Numbered from the stretch's first letter, positions 45,317 through 55,990 are shown. The stretch: 64,000 nucleotides of DNA from Acetohalobium arabaticum DSM 5501 (GCF_000144695.1 NC_014378.1:248001-312000); one strand, 5' to 3'. The notes: a model not told the origin generated them from the sequence alone. Translations and numbers: made by a program.

Positions 45317-45868
45317 ATGAAATTCATAATCAGAGGTAAGAATATTGAAATTACAGATGCATTGAAGCAGTATGCAGAAGAAAAGATTGGTAAGATTGAG
45401 AGGTATTTTGATGATGATCCACCTATTGAAGCCAGAATTTCATTAGAAGTAGAGAAGGAGAGACATATTGTAGAAGTTACAGTCTATATCGACGGTTTAA
45501 CCATTAGAGGTGAAGAAGTGACCGGAGATATGTATGCTTCAATCGATGGAGTTATCGAAAAACTAGAACGACAAATCCATAAATATAAGACCAAAATCAA
45601 TCGTAAAATAAAAGAAGAAAGAAAAGAACTGAAGGCTAACTTAGCAGAGTCAAATCTTCTGGATGAAGATGAGGAAGAGGATGAACCTAAAATTGTTAGA
45701 ACCAAGCGTTTTGCTATGAAGCCGATGAATGTTGAAGAAGCAGTAATGCAGATGGAGCTTCTTGACCATGACTTCTTTGTCTTCTTTAATTCAGATTCTG
45801 AAGAAGTAAATGTCGTTTATAAACGAAATGCTGGAGATTACGGGTTGATTGAACCAACTTTAGGATAA
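45317..45868 (+). CDS. hpf: Long-form ribosome hibernation promoting factor
   Basis: 183-residue protein that dimerises and inactivates 70S ribosomes in stationary phase. N-terminal domain (MKFIIRGKNIEITDALKQY...) binds the decoding site; an acidic linker (LDEDEEEDEPKIVR) leads to the C-terminal dimerisation domain (KRFAMKPMNVEEAVMQMELL, DHDFFVFFNSDSEEVNVVYKR). ATG 45317 is preferred to 45290: it has AGGGAG upstream and the family N-terminus. secA and prfB follow, a very conserved order in Firmicutes. Confidence 0.93.
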   Translation: MKFIIRGKNIEITDALKQYAEEKIGKIERYFDDDPPIEARISLEVEKERHIVEVTVYIDGLTIRGEEVTGDMYASIDGVIEKLERQIHKYKTKINRKIKEERKELKANLAESNLLDEDEEEDEPKIVRTKRFAMKPMNVEEAVMQMELLDHDFFVFFNSDSEEVNVVYKRNAGDYGLIEPTLG

Positions 45869-45894
45869 ATAGATTCTTTTAATCATGCAGTTTT

Positions 45895-45928
45895 AAGACT
45901 AGTCTGGAGCACTCCAGACTAGTCTTTT
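45895..45928 (+). terminator. terminator after hpf
   Basis: AAGACTAGTCTGGAG pairs perfectly with CTCCAGACTAGTCTT, followed by TTTG. Because it is a perfect palindrome with a very short loop, it could work in both directions. Confidence 0.85.
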
Positions 45929-45940
45929 GTAGTTTTAAGT

Positions 45941-45984
45941 TTGCCCTAACAATAATTCAGTGATATAATTGTGAGTGATATAAT
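45941..45984 (+). promoter_or_regulatory. secA promoter region with duplicated -10
   Basis: TTGCCC (45941-45946), 17-bp spacer, TATAAT (45964-45969). A second TATAAT at 45979-45984 comes from a tandem copy of AGTGATATAATTG (15-bp step). Confidence 0.55.
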
Positions 45985-46026
45985 TGAAAGGAAAATATAG
46001 CGAGATATTAAAAAGGGTGATAATTG

Positions 46027-48624
46027 ATGCTTGGTTTTCTCAAGAAATGGTTATTTAAGGATCCCAATGAAAAAGAATTAGAACGGATACAGCCTATAGT
46101 AGATAAAATTAATGGATTGGAGCCACAGATACAGAAGTTGACTGATGCCGAACTGAGAGCTAAGACTGATGAATTTAAAGAAAGGTTAGAAGAGGGAGAG
46201 ACATTAGATGACCTGATGCCCGAGGCATTTGCTGTAGTACGGGAGGCATCACAGCGGGCAACAGAGGAAGGCTTTCGCCATTATGATGTTCAGGTGGTGG
46301 GAGCTATTGTACTGCATGAAGGTAAGATTGCTGAAATGAAGACCGGGGAAGGAAAGACTTTAGCAGCAACTATGCCGGCCTATTTGAATGCTTTAACCGG
46401 TAATGCAGTCCATATTGTAACGGTTAATGATTATCTAGCTGAACGGGATAGTGAGTGGATGGGCCAGATCTATGAATTTCTGGGACTGGATGTTGGTGTT
46501 ATCTTAGAAGATATGGATACTGAAGAGAGACAGGAAGCCTATCAGGCCGATATCGTCTATGGAACCAATAATCAATTTGGTTTCGATTATCTACGTGATA
46601 ATATGGCCATTGATAAAGATGATTTGGTTCAGGGAGAATTAAGCTTTGCTATTTTAGATGAGGTGGATAGTATCTTAATTGATGAGGCCCGGACGCCGTT
46701 GATTATTTCGGGACCAGCCGAATCATCTCCAGCCCTTTATTATAAGTTTGCCAGGTTAGCTCCGCGCTTTAAAGAAAGTAAAGATTATGAAGTTGATGAA
46801 AAGGCTAATACTGTAACCCTGACTGAAGAGGGGATTGCGCGGGCTGAGGATATACTTGATATTGATAATCTCTATCTGGATGAGAATATGGATCTACATC
46901 GTCATCTCAAACTTTCACTTAGAGCTAAAGCTTTAATGGATAAGGATGAAGACTATATCGTCAAAGATGGAGAGGTCCATATTGTTGATGAATTTACCGG
47001 CCGTTTGATGACCGGCCGGCGGTACGGTGAAGGGCTCCATCAGGCTATTGAGGCTAAAGAAGGAGTCGAAATTCAAAAGGAGACACAGACTCTGGCCAGT
47101 ATTACTTTTCAGAACTTCTTTAGAATGTATGATAAATTGGCCGGAATGACCGGAACAGCAGCCACTGAGGCTGAAGAATTTGATGAAATCTATGATCTGG
47201 ATGTAGTAGTAGTTCCTACTAATGAACCTGTAATCAGAGAGGATTATGATGATGTAATCTACCAGACAGAAGAGGCTAAATTCAATGCCGTAGTCGAAGA
47301 TATTATTGAAAGCCATGAGCGAGGCCAGCCGGTGTTAGTAGGAACGAGATCAATCGAAAAATCCGAGGAGTTAAGCCGGAAATTAAGGCGGAATAATATT
47401 CCCCATAATGTATTGAATGCTAAACATCACGAGCAAGAAGCAGAGATTATTAAGAATGCCGGACAGGAAGGGGCAGTGACAATTGCTACCAATATGGCCG
47501 GCCGGGGAACTGATATTGTTTTAGGGGATGGTGTAGTTGACAAGGGCGGCCTCTATGTGATTGGAACTGAGCGTCATGAAAGCAGACGGATCGATAATCA
47601 GCTTAGAGGACGTTCTGGACGCCAGGGAGATCCCGGTGCTTCCCAGTTTTATGTTTCCCTGGAGGATGATCTGATGCGCCTCTTTGGCTCTGATAAGATC
47701 AGCAGCGTGATGGACAGTTTAGGTCTTGAAGAGGATCAGCCGATTGAACATTCTCTTATCAGCCGAGCCTTGGAGAATGCACAAAAGAAGGTTGAATCCC
47801 GCAACTTTGAGATCAGAAAACAGGTTTTAGAGTATGATAATGTAATGAATAAGCAGCGTCAGGTTATCTATAACCAGCGCCGGAAGATACTCTACGGTGA
47901 GGATTTAAAAGAGAATATTCTGACTATGATTGAGAAGTTAGTTGATGAGAAGTTAGAGGTCTATATTAATGAAGAGGTCCATCATGAGGAATGGGACCTG
48001 GAAGGCTTAATCAATTATGCCGAGACGTTATTTTTAGAAGAAGGAGATCTGGAGATTGATGATTTAGCTGACTGCGGGCGAATGAAGGTTAAAGAGAAGC
48101 TGCTTGCAGTAGCCAAAGAGAATTATGAAGCCCGGGAAGAAGAAGTAGATTCCGAGGTTATGCGTGAATTAGAGAAGATAGTTATGCTGAAGGTGGTTGA
48201 TCAGAAGTGGATGGATCATCTCCAGGCTATGGATGATCTGCGTCAAGGAATCGGACTTAGAGCTTATGGTCAGAATGATCCGCTAGTGGAATATAAAAAT
48301 GAAGCTTATGATATGTTCCAGAATATGATCAGCAGCATTAGAGAAGACATTATCAAGTATATCTTCAGAATCGAGCTGGTTTCTGGTGAATTGGAGTCCA
48401 GAGACAGCAGTATTAATATAGGCCGGGGCGAGGTACCGTCTGCTTATGATACTGTTCGGGCCCAGAAGGAAGCTGAAGCAAAGCAGGCTAAGCGTCAACA
48501 GCAGAAGCAACAGAATCAGCAGCCCCAAAAGCAGCAGCCGATTGTCAAAGAAGAGGAACCGGGACGGAATGATCCTTGTCCTTGCGGCAGCGGCGAAAAG
48601 TATAAAAGATGCTGTGGGCGTTAA
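46027..48624 (+). CDS. secA: Preprotein translocase ATPase SecA
   Basis: 865-residue motor that pushes preproteins through SecYEG. Walker [12 protein letters not shown] (about 100-110), [14 protein letters not shown], the [13 protein letters not shown] segment, [28 protein letters not shown] and [10 protein letters not shown] helicase motifs, and a C-terminal SEC-C zinc tail [13 protein letters not shown]. The tail is preceded by a Gln-rich linker. ATG 46027 is one codon after an alternative TTG and has GGGTG upstream. Followed 27 bp later by prfB. Confidence 0.97.
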   Translation: MLGFLKKWLFKDPNEKELERIQPIVDKINGLEPQIQKLTDAELRAKTDEFKERLEEGETLDDLMPEAFAVVREASQRATEEGFRHYDVQVVGAIVLHEGKIAEMKTGEGKTLAATMPAYLNALTGNAVHIVTVNDYLAERDSEWMGQIYEFLGLDVGVILEDMDTEERQEAYQADIVYGTNNQFGFDYLRDNMAIDKDDLVQGELSFAILDEVDSILIDEARTPLIISGPAESSPALYYKFARLAPRFKESKDYEVDEKANTVTLTEEGIARAEDILDIDNLYLDENMDLHRHLKLSLRAKALMDKDEDYIVKDGEVHIVDEFTGRLMTGRRYGEGLHQAIEAKEGVEIQKETQTLASITFQNFFRMYDKLAGMTGTAATEAEEFDEIYDLDVVVVPTNEPVIREDYDDVIYQTEEAKFNAVVEDIIESHERGQPVLVGTRSIEKSEELSRKLRRNNIPHNVLNAKHHEQEAEIIKNAGQEGAVTIATNMAGRGTDIVLGDGVVDKGGLYVIGTERHESRRIDNQLRGRSGRQGDPGASQFYVSLEDDLMRLFGSDKISSVMDSLGLEEDQPIEHSLISRALENAQKKVESRNFEIRKQVLEYDNVMNKQRQVIYNQRRKILYGEDLKENILTMIEKLVDEKLEVYINEEVHHEEWDLEGLINYAETLFLEEGDLEIDDLADCGRMKVKEKLLAVAKENYEAREEEVDSEVMRELEKIVMLKVVDQKWMDHLQAMDDLRQGIGLRAYGQNDPLVEYKNEAYDMFQNMISSIREDIIKYIFRIELVSGELESRDSSINIGRGEVPSAYDTVRAQKEAEAKQAKRQQQKQQNQQPQKQQPIVKEEEPGRNDPCPCGSGEKYKRCCGR

Positions 48625-48650
48625 AGTATAGAGTATAAGGAGGAGTTCAA

Positions 48651-49752
48651 GTGTTAGAAGATAAGCAAGCAAGACTGGAAGGACTAAAAGGAGAGTTAGC
48701 AGAACTGAGGGTCTCTCTTTGACTATGATAAGTTAGAAGAGAAGCATGACCAACTGCGGGCGGAGATGTCAAAGCCTGGTTTCTGGGATGACAGTTCTCG
48801 GGCCCAGCAGATATCAAAAGAGGCCAGTGCTCTCAAAGATATGATGGAAAGCTTTGATAGACTGGAAGAAAGATTGGAAGAAATAGAAGTCTTGATTGAA
48901 TTGGGCCAGGAAGAGGATGATGATTCAGTAACTGAAGAGATTAAAGATAAATTACAGGGTTTAGAAGAGGATATTGAAGAGTTAGAGCTAAAGGTAGTTA
49001 TGGATGGTGAATATGATCAGAATTCTGCTCTGTTATCGATTAATCCCGGAGCCGGCGGAATTGATTCCCAGGACTGGGCTGAGATGCTGCTTAGAATGTA
49101 TAACCGCTGGGCTGAAAAGAAGGATTATCAGATAGAGACCTTGGAATTTATGGCCGGCGAAGAGGCCGGAATTAAGAGTGTAACTTTACAGATTAATGGC
49201 CCTTATGCTTACGGCTATCTGAAGGCAGAAAAAGGAGTCCATCGTATGGTTCGGGTTTCACCTTTTGATTCTTCCGGCCGGCGCCATACTTCCTTTGCTT
49301 CTGTGGAGGTGCTGCCTGAAATCGAGGATGATATAGATATTGATATCGAAAAGAATGATCTGAAGATAGAGACTTATCGGGCCAGCGGTGCCGGCGGCCA
49401 GCATGTTAATACTACTGATTCGGCTGTTAGAATTACACATCAGCCAACAGGAATTGTAGTCCAGTGTCAGTCGCTGCGTTCCCAGCATAAGAACCGCCAG
49501 AAAGCAATGCAGATTCTAAAGGCTAAACTCTTTGATTATATGAAGGAGAAGCAGGCTGAGAAGTTATCCGAGATTCGCGGTGAGAAGAAGGATATCAGCT
49601 GGGGGAGCCAGATTCGTTCTTACTTCTTTGATCCGTATCAGCTAATTAAAGACCACCGGACTAATCTAGAAATTAATAATATTGAAGCAGTGATGGATGG
49701 AGAACTGGATCCTTTGATTGAAGCTTATTTGAAAGAGACTAAGAGAGGATAA
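48651..49752 (+). CDS. prfB: Peptide chain release factor 2 with programmed +1 frameshift
   Basis: Release factor for UGA and UAA. Translation starts at GTG 48651 (AGGAGG upstream), reads 23 codons to CTT-TGA (48717-48722) and must slip +1 to continue with GAC 48721, giving a 366-residue product. This is the classic autoregulated RF2 site: little RF2 means slow termination at UGA and more slippage. The anticodon-like SPF tripeptide (RVSPFDSSG) and catalytic GGQ (GAGGQHVN) are intact. An AGGG lies 6 nt before the CTT, as the stimulatory Shine-Dalgarno-like element. The second-frame part can also be read from ATG 48766. Confidence 0.95.
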
Positions 49753-49756
49753 AATT

Positions 49757-50446
49757 ATGAAGAAATTAATTGGACTTATTGTAGCAGTTTTATTAATCAG
49801 TCAGCTACTGCTGCCGGTTTACTTTTCCCGCCAGTTAGAGCAGAATTTAACCCAGCAGCTGGAATCAGCCCAGAGTTTAGAAGTCGAAGTTAATTCACTG
49901 CCGGCATTGTTGATGCTGGGCGGCCGGTTTCAGAAGGTTAACCTGAGCGGAGAGGAATTAGTAGTTGATGGATTGAAGGTAGCTGAATTAGAAGCTAAAT
50001 TCAGTAATATTAAGTTCAAATCTACTAATAATAGAAATGAAGGACAGGCCTTTGTCGGGACTAATGAAGAGTTGAGACTGGTATTTACCGAAGAGGAACT
50101 GGAGGATTATCTGGCTGAAAGGCTCTCTTCACTCCAGAATATAGTTCTAAATCTAGGTCCTGAACAGACAGTACTCGCCGGAGATTTTGACTTCTTTGGA
50201 AACCCCATCAAGCTTAAGTTAGGTGGTAAGTTTAAGTTAGAAACCGACCAGAAATTAAGTTTTCTTCCTCAGGACTTAATGGTAGCTGAGTTGAGAATTC
50301 CGCGTGAGGTTATAGAGCGGCTGATGAGTGAAGTCAATCTTACTCTGGATCTAACTGAATTACCGGTTCCTCTACAGGCCGATGAGATTAGAGTAAAGCA
50401 GAATAAGTTAGTAATCTTAGGTGGGATGGAAGAAGATAATGTATAA
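49757..50446 (+). CDS. DUF2993 (LmeA-like) membrane-anchored protein
   Basis: 229-residue protein with an N-terminal membrane anchor (about 4-22) and a domain that resembles the DUF2993/LmeA family, which binds phospholipid in actinobacteria. The sequence alternates beta strands typical of that fold (VNLSGEELVVDGLKVAELEA). It starts the envelope gene group and overlaps the next gene. Function here unknown. Confidence 0.7.
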   Translation: MKKLIGLIVAVLLISQLLLPVYFSRQLEQNLTQQLESAQSLEVEVNSLPALLMLGGRFQKVNLSGEELVVDGLKVAELEAKFSNIKFKSTNNRNEGQAFVGTNEELRLVFTEEELEDYLAERLSSLQNIVLNLGPEQTVLAGDFDFFGNPIKLKLGGKFKLETDQKLSFLPQDLMVAELRIPREVIERLMSEVNLTLDLTELPVPLQADEIRVKQNKLVILGGMEEDNV

Positions 50447-52421
50447 AAAAGTCTTGATTATATTGATTATAGCCGGAATGATTACTGGTGCTGTAATTGG
50501 ATATCAACGCTATCAGGTAGAGACTGGAAATCGCAGTGTTGAATTGATTCTGGATCTTAAGCAGTGGCAGAAGCTTAAGCTGCCGCCTGGGGTTGATTTA
50601 GCTGCTCTATTAGAAAAGTATGAAAGCCAGGGCGTTACTTCGCTGGCTATTATAGAACAGGATCTTGGAGATCTAGAAGCCAGCGGTAAGGTTAAGCTAG
50701 TAACTGATCTGGAATTGAGACTATTAAAAGAGACTGTTGGAAATAATTTTCAGCAAATGACTTCTATCTTCTGCCGTACGCCTCAGCTTAAACAGAAGAT
50801 AGAAGAGAGGTTAAGCAGCTATCTAGGTGATAATAAAGTGGTGACAGCAGATAGGAAACTATTAGCAGCTGAAGCTGACCAACAGCAGCTGGTAGATTTT
50901 CCGATAGGATTTACAGCTGAGCAGTTGGACTTAGCCCGTCGGTCTGGGCTGAAAGTAGTACCGCGGTTTGGCAATCAGGCTGTCGATGATTCTAAAGCTA
51001 TCAAGGATAGATTCAGTGAGCTGAATACTCTCCCCCAGGCAGCTTTATCACAGGTGATCTTTAGCGGTACAGAAGTGTTGGGATATCCGGATTATCTATC
51101 CGCGACTGCTGCTTTAATCGAAGAGTATGATCTGCAGTTAGGTATTATTGAACCATTTATTGCTGAACAAACAGGCGTTAATAGGCTGGCTAATAATTTG
51201 GGACCTAATAATATTCGGGTGCATAGTGCTGACCAGCAGGAATTTAATTTACTGCCGGTTGAAAAGTTAGTAGACCGCTATCTGCGGGCAGTAAGAGAGA
51301 GGAATGTTCGGGGCGTCTATCTAAAGCCGATTTTAGAAAGTAAAGACGGAAGATCAGCTGTGGAGTTAACTAATCAGCTGGTGGCTGATTTGACGGCTGG
51401 CCTGCAGGCAGAAGGTTATTCTCTAGCACCTGCCGAGCCTATTTCTGATTTCTCCAGCAGTCTTCTTTTCTTATTTATAATTAATCTGGCAGCTGTAGCT
51501 GCTTTATTCTATTTAGTGGAGTATTTATTCATTTCTGAATTTCCTTTGGTTGTTGCAGGAAGGTATAAGTTGATCCTGTTTTTGATATCTGCTCTGGTAT
51601 CTTTAGTTCTGATTAGTCAGGACTATATCTTTTTAACTAGAGAACTGACTGCTTTATTGGTTGCGATTATCTTTCCTACCTTGGCAGTAGTAAGTACTCT
51701 ATTCCCCTATATTTTTTCTAATCAAGAGATTGAGAATAGAATCAAGGCATTGTTCAATATATTTGTGAGAGTTAGTTTGATTACATTAAGCGGTGGAGTC
51801 TTGTTAGTTGGTGCTCTAGGCAGCTGGCATTATATGGTGAAGCTTCGGCAGTTTAGAGGAGTTAAACTTTCTTTTATAGGACCGATTCTCTTGGTGATTG
51901 CTTATTATCTACATTATCGATTCTGGCTTAATAGAGAAGATTACAGCTTTCAAGCTCTAATAGATAAGGCTAATAGTCTGTTAAATAAGAATTTAAAGTT
52001 AAAAGACCTATTCTTATTAATTTTTTTGGCAGTAGTGGGCATAATATACATAGGACGAACCGGGAACCAGCCCTTAATTCCGGTGCCAGAACTGGAACTT
52101 ATAATTCGGGACTGGCTAGAGCAACTCTTATCAGTACGGCCTAGATTTAAATCATTTCTAATCGGCCATCCCTTATTGGTAATGGCTACCTGGCTGATTA
52201 TAACTGGAAATCGAGATTGGAGTATTCCAGTTCTGTTAGGAGGTTTAGTAGGCCAGATTACTGTTATGAATACCTTCTCTCATATTCATACTCCGCTCTG
52301 GACAAGCGGAGTAAGGGTAGGTCTGGGATTAATGTTAGGTTTTGTTATTGGGATTCTATTAGTTAAGTTAGGGAGAGGCTTACTTATTTGGAAACAGAAG
52401 TTGAGAAAGGAGCTGGATTGA
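50439..52421 (+). CDS. DUF5693 family polytopic membrane protein
   Basis: 660-residue protein (from ATG 50439, which overlaps the previous stop; a GTG at 50421 is also possible). One N-terminal membrane helix, an extracellular part of about 330 residues that resembles a TIM-barrel fold (LIEEYDLQLGIIEPFIAEQT), then about nine membrane segments in the C-terminal half. This family is regularly found immediately upstream of csaB in Clostridia. Role unknown; a link to cell-wall polymer pyruvylation or export is inferred from the constant neighbourhood. Confidence 0.78.
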   Translation: MYKKVLIILIIAGMITGAVIGYQRYQVETGNRSVELILDLKQWQKLKLPPGVDLAALLEKYESQGVTSLAIIEQDLGDLEASGKVKLVTDLELRLLKETVGNNFQQMTSIFCRTPQLKQKIEERLSSYLGDNKVVTADRKLLAAEADQQQLVDFPIGFTAEQLDLARRSGLKVVPRFGNQAVDDSKAIKDRFSELNTLPQAALSQVIFSGTEVLGYPDYLSATAALIEEYDLQLGIIEPFIAEQTGVNRLANNLGPNNIRVHSADQQEFNLLPVEKLVDRYLRAVRERNVRGVYLKPILESKDGRSAVELTNQLVADLTAGLQAEGYSLAPAEPISDFSSSLLFLFIINLAAVAALFYLVEYLFISEFPLVVAGRYKLILFLISALVSLVLISQDYIFLTRELTALLVAIIFPTLAVVSTLFPYIFSNQEIENRIKALFNIFVRVSLITLSGGVLLVGALGSWHYMVKLRQFRGVKLSFIGPILLVIAYYLHYRFWLNREDYSFQALIDKANSLLNKNLKLKDLFLLIFLAVVGIIYIGRTGNQPLIPVPELELIIRDWLEQLLSVRPRFKSFLIGHPLLVMATWLIITGNRDWSIPVLLGGLVGQITVMNTFSHIHTPLWTSGVRVGLGLMLGFVIGILLVKLGRGLLIWKQKLRKELD

Positions 52422-53524
52422 TGAAAAAGATAGCTCTTGCCGGCTATTATGGCTTCGATAATGCCGGAGATGAGGCTATTCTGGCAGCTATTATTTCTAG
52501 TCTGCGCCAGAGGATAGATGAAGAAGTGGAAATTACAGTCTTATCGGCTAATCCAGCCCGGACAGAAAAATTATATAATGTTTCAGCTGTTGACCGTTTT
52601 AGCTTAATTGAAATTATAACAGTCTTTTATCAGGCAGATCTTCTGCTGTTAGGCGGCGGCAGTCTACTTCAGGATACAACTAGCCAGCGGAGTCTGCTTT
52701 ATTATCTGGGATTGGTCTATTTAGCACATAAGATTAATCTATCAGTGGTCTGTTATGCTCAAGGAGTAGGACCTATTACCAGTAGATTAGGGAAGTCTTT
52801 AGTGCCGAAAGTGCTTAATTCAGCAGCCAGGTTGACAGTGCGGGATGAAGAATCTAAAGAACTGCTGGTAAAGTTAGGGGTAAGAAAGCCGATTGAAGTG
52901 ACAGTAGATCCAGTCTTTAATCTGTCACTGGTTTCAGAGGAGAGGAAACAGGAGATTATTACAGCTGAAAGTCTCGAACTGAAGCCGCCTGTAATTGGAG
53001 TTTCAGTCCGCCACTGGACAGCAGAAAGTAATGATTATTTGTCAGTTTTAGCCGGGGTATTGGATCGGATTAATCATAAATTGGAAGGGGGTATTCTCTT
53101 TCTGCCTCTACATTATCCCCATGATTTAACAGCAAGCCGGAAGGTTAAAGAGCAGATGGAGACAGAAACAAAGCTGCTTACAGGCAAGTATCATCCCCGG
53201 GAGATAGCCGGCTTATTTGGTGAGTGCGAATTGGTGATTGGAGTCCGGCTCCATTCGCTGATCTTTGCTGCTGTTAATTATGTACCCCTAGTCGGTATCT
53301 CCTATGATCCCAAAGTAGATAGCCTTCTTAAGCGGCTAGACTTAAGGTCAGCCGGTAGAGTAACTGATCTATCAGCTACAGAGCTATATAATCAAGTTCT
53401 GGATATCTGGCAGAATCGAGGTCAGGCAGAAGAGAAGCTGAGAAGAAAGGCTGTTGAAATGCAGCAGATTGCTTATGACGATATAGATTCAGTCCGGAAA
53501 CTTCTGAAGGATAGGAGTGATTGA
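52421..53524 (+). CDS. csaB: Polysaccharide pyruvyl transferase CsaB
   Basis: 367-residue enzyme that adds pyruvate to secondary cell-wall polysaccharide, which anchors SLH-domain surface proteins. Visible are the GYYGFDNAGDEAIL start, DLLLLGGGSLLQDTTS and the C-terminal VIGVRLHSLIFAA segment. ATG 52421 overlaps the upstream stop as TGATG and has AGGAG 8 nt before it; an earlier in-frame ATG at 52388 lies inside the previous gene. tagA follows directly. Confidence 0.92.
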   Translation: MKKIALAGYYGFDNAGDEAILAAIISSLRQRIDEEVEITVLSANPARTEKLYNVSAVDRFSLIEIITVFYQADLLLLGGGSLLQDTTSQRSLLYYLGLVYLAHKINLSVVCYAQGVGPITSRLGKSLVPKVLNSAARLTVRDEESKELLVKLGVRKPIEVTVDPVFNLSLVSEERKQEIITAESLELKPPVIGVSVRHWTAESNDYLSVLAGVLDRINHKLEGGILFLPLHYPHDLTASRKVKEQMETETKLLTGKYHPREIAGLFGECELVIGVRLHSLIFAAVNYVPLVGISYDPKVDSLLKRLDLRSAGRVTDLSATELYNQVLDIWQNRGQAEEKLRRKAVEMQQIAYDDIDSVRKLLKDRSD

Positions 53525-54262
53525 GTGGAGCAGATTGATATTTTAGATGTTGCTGTTGATCAGGTTAATCTGGATGCTGCCGTGGCAGAAATAGATAGAT
53601 TAATCAAGAACCGGACTGAGTCCCATCTGGTAGTGACTCCTAATTCAGAGATGCTGGTTATGGCTCAGCAGGATTTAGAGCTTAAAAAGATCTTAAATCA
53701 GGCTGATCTGACAGTTCCTGATGGTATTGGAGTAGTCTGGGCGGCTAGATTGTTAGGAGCAGTCATGCCGGAGAGAGTAGCAGGAATCGACCTGATGAAG
53801 CGGTTATTTAGTCTAGCAGCCCAGAAGGATTATCAAATCTATCTGTTGGGCGGAAGACCGGGCATACCTTTTCAGGCAAAAAGAAGGATTTTATCAGAAT
53901 ATCCAGAACTAAGAGTAATTGGAGAACATCATGGCTATTTAGATAATAAAAGTGAAGCTTATGTAATTAAAGAGATTAATCAGCTGCAGCCTGATCTTCT
54001 CTTTGTCGGTATGGGAGTGCCGCTGCAGGAGAAATGGCTGGTAAGGAATTTGCCTTCTCTACAGGCTTCTGTTGGTATGGGAGTTGGGGGTAGCTTCGAT
54101 GTTTTAGCCGGACAGAAAAAGAGAGCACCGGACTGGCTTCAGAAATTAGGTTTAGAGTGGCTCTATCGACTGCTGCAGGAGCCGAAGCGGTTTAGGCGAA
54201 TATTAGCCTTGCCGAAATTTGTTTATTTAGTTACTAAGAGGAAGATTTTGGGGCTAAAATAG
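53525..54262 (+). CDS. tagA: WecG/TagA/CpsF family glycosyltransferase
   Basis: 245-residue glycosyltransferase that adds N-acetylmannosamine or a similar sugar to an undecaprenyl-linked acceptor in teichoic acid or wall polymer synthesis. Family motifs: LVVTPNSEMLVMAQQD, TVPDGIGVVWAARLLG, LLFVGMGVPLQEKWL and GVGGSFDVLAGQKKRAPDWL. GTG start at 53525 immediately follows the csaB stop. The pair csaB-tagA is common in Clostridia. Confidence 0.92.
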   Translation: MEQIDILDVAVDQVNLDAAVAEIDRLIKNRTESHLVVTPNSEMLVMAQQDLELKKILNQADLTVPDGIGVVWAARLLGAVMPERVAGIDLMKRLFSLAAQKDYQIYLLGGRPGIPFQAKRRILSEYPELRVIGEHHGYLDNKSEAYVIKEINQLQPDLLFVGMGVPLQEKWLVRNLPSLQASVGMGVGGSFDVLAGQKKRAPDWLQKLGLEWLYRLLQEPKRFRRILALPKFVYLVTKRKILGLK

Positions 54263-54273
54263 GGGATGTTGAC

Positions 54274-55128
54274 ATGAAAAGAGAAATAGTATATGATTAT
54301 TTAGGAATTACTTTAGGTAGTATATTCACAGCTATAGGATTGGTAGTCTTTTTAGTACCCAATAAGATTGCTTCCGGCGGGATCAGTGGTTTAGCAACTG
54401 TGGTTTATCATCTCTTTAACTTTCCGGTAGGAAGGACGATACTGGTAATTAATGTTCCGCTGTTTATAATCGGTGTTAAGGTATTAGGAACAAAGTTTGG
54501 AGTTAGAACTCTGTACGGTATTTTAGTTCTTTCTCTGGCTACAGATTATTTAGTACCATATTTGCCGGTTTTAACCCATGATCTATTGTTGGCAGCAATC
54601 TACGGAGGAGTATTTGTCGGAACCGGATTGGGGCTGGTTTTTAGGTTTAAAGGAACTACCGGCGGAACTGATCTGGTAGCTCAGTTGGTGAATTATTACT
54701 TTAATATTAGTGTTGGTAAGGCTTTGTTGATGATAGATTTCTGTGTTATTTTTTCTGCTGCTATTGCTTTTAATGCTGAAGTAGCACTGTATGCTTTAAT
54801 TGCTCTCTTTATTACCAGCAAGGCAATTGATCTGGTTCAGGAAGGATTTAATATTTCTAAAGGTGCCTTTATTATCTCTGATGAAGATAGAGAGATTAAA
54901 GAAGAAATTTTACATAAGCTGGATAGGGGAGTAACAGTTTTAGAGGGTAAAGGTGGTTATACTAACAGCGATAAAGAAATTCTGTTATGTATCATCAGCA
55001 GAAGCGAAGTAACTAGATTAAAAAATTTAGTTTATAATTTGGATCAGGAGGCCTTTTTGATTATTACTGATGTTCATGAAGTATTGGGAGAAGGCTTTAA
55101 TGAAAGTATGGTTCGTAGAAGTGAATAG
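54274..55128 (+). CDS. YitT family membrane protein
   Basis: 284-residue protein with five or six membrane segments in the first 200 residues (GSIFTAIGLVVFLVPNKIAS, GGISGLATVVYHL, GTGLGLVFRFKGTTGGTDLV) and a C-terminal DUF2179 cytoplasmic domain (GVTVLEGKGGYTNSDKEILL). Typical length and domain order of YitT proteins. Transport substrate unknown. Confidence 0.9.
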   Translation: MKREIVYDYLGITLGSIFTAIGLVVFLVPNKIASGGISGLATVVYHLFNFPVGRTILVINVPLFIIGVKVLGTKFGVRTLYGILVLSLATDYLVPYLPVLTHDLLLAAIYGGVFVGTGLGLVFRFKGTTGGTDLVAQLVNYYFNISVGKALLMIDFCVIFSAAIAFNAEVALYALIALFITSKAIDLVQEGFNISKGAFIISDEDREIKEEILHKLDRGVTVLEGKGGYTNSDKEILLCIISRSEVTRLKNLVYNLDQEAFLIITDVHEVLGEGFNESMVRRSE

Positions 55129-55156
55129 TTAATCCAACAAGGAGGCTTAGGAGAAA

Positions 55157-55969
55157 ATGACAAAGATTGAAGATTTAGAGGATAAGACAACAGAACTCAG
55201 GCGCAGTATCTTAAAGATGGTAGCTAAGGCAGGTTCTGGACATCCGGGAGGTTCACTGTCAGCAGCAGAGATAGTAACTGCTCTCTATTTTGAAGAGATG
55301 AATTTAGATCCGGCTAATCCGGATTGGGAGGATAGAGATAGATTTGTGCTTTCGAAGGGACATGCTGCTCCGGTGTTATATGCTGCTTTAGCTAAGAAAG
55401 GATACTTTCCAGAGGAAGAGTTGCAGACTTTAAGGGATTTAGACAGTCATCTGCAGGGCCATCCGGATATGAATAAGACGCCGGGAGTAGATATGACAGC
55501 CGGTTCGCTAGGACAGGGTCTTTCTGCTGCAGTAGGTATGGCTTTGGCCGGTAAGTTAGATCAGAAGGATTACCGCGTCTTTGCTATGGTTGGGGATGGA
55601 GAGATTCAGGAAGGCCAGATTTGGGAGGCTGCTATGTCGGCGGCTAATTATAAATTGGACAATCTGATTGCTTTTACTGATTATAACCAGGTTCAATTAA
55701 TAGATAAGACAGAGAAAGTAATGAATGTTCATTCAGTAACTGATAAATTCGAAGCTTTTGGCTGGTATACGATCGAGATTGATGGCCATGAATTAACAGA
55801 AATTTTGGAGGCTTTAGCTGAAGCTAGAGAAGTAACGGACAAGCCGGTGATGATTGTGGCTAATACTGTCAAAGGAAAAGGAGTTTCCTTTATGGAAGAT
55901 AAAGCAGCCTGGCACGGTAATGCACCTGATGAAGAAGAATTAGAGCAGGCTTTAGCAGAATTGAATTAA
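55157..55969 (+). CDS. Transketolase, N-terminal subunit
   Basis: 270-residue thiamine diphosphate-binding half of a split transketolase (pentose phosphate pathway, two-carbon transfer). KAGSGHPGGSLSAAEIVTAL, RFVLSKGHAAPVLYAAL and the TPP motif VGDGEIQEGQIWEAAMSAAN are intact. RBS AAGGAGG. The C-terminal subunit lies 21 bp downstream; the two form the functional enzyme. Confidence 0.94.
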   Translation: MTKIEDLEDKTTELRRSILKMVAKAGSGHPGGSLSAAEIVTALYFEEMNLDPANPDWEDRDRFVLSKGHAAPVLYAALAKKGYFPEEELQTLRDLDSHLQGHPDMNKTPGVDMTAGSLGQGLSAAVGMALAGKLDQKDYRVFAMVGDGEIQEGQIWEAAMSAANYKLDNLIAFTDYNQVQLIDKTEKVMNVHSVTDKFEAFGWYTIEIDGHELTEILEALAEAREVTDKPVMIVANTVKGKGVSFMEDKAAWHGNAPDEEELEQALAELN

Positions 55970-55990
55970 ATATTTGGGAGGTTAAGATTA

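Noticed and set aside
46933-47316. Minus-strand open frames opposite secA (46933-47316 and 48283-48672)
   Set aside because: Composition is that of antisense to an acidic protein; no ribosome site and no family match.
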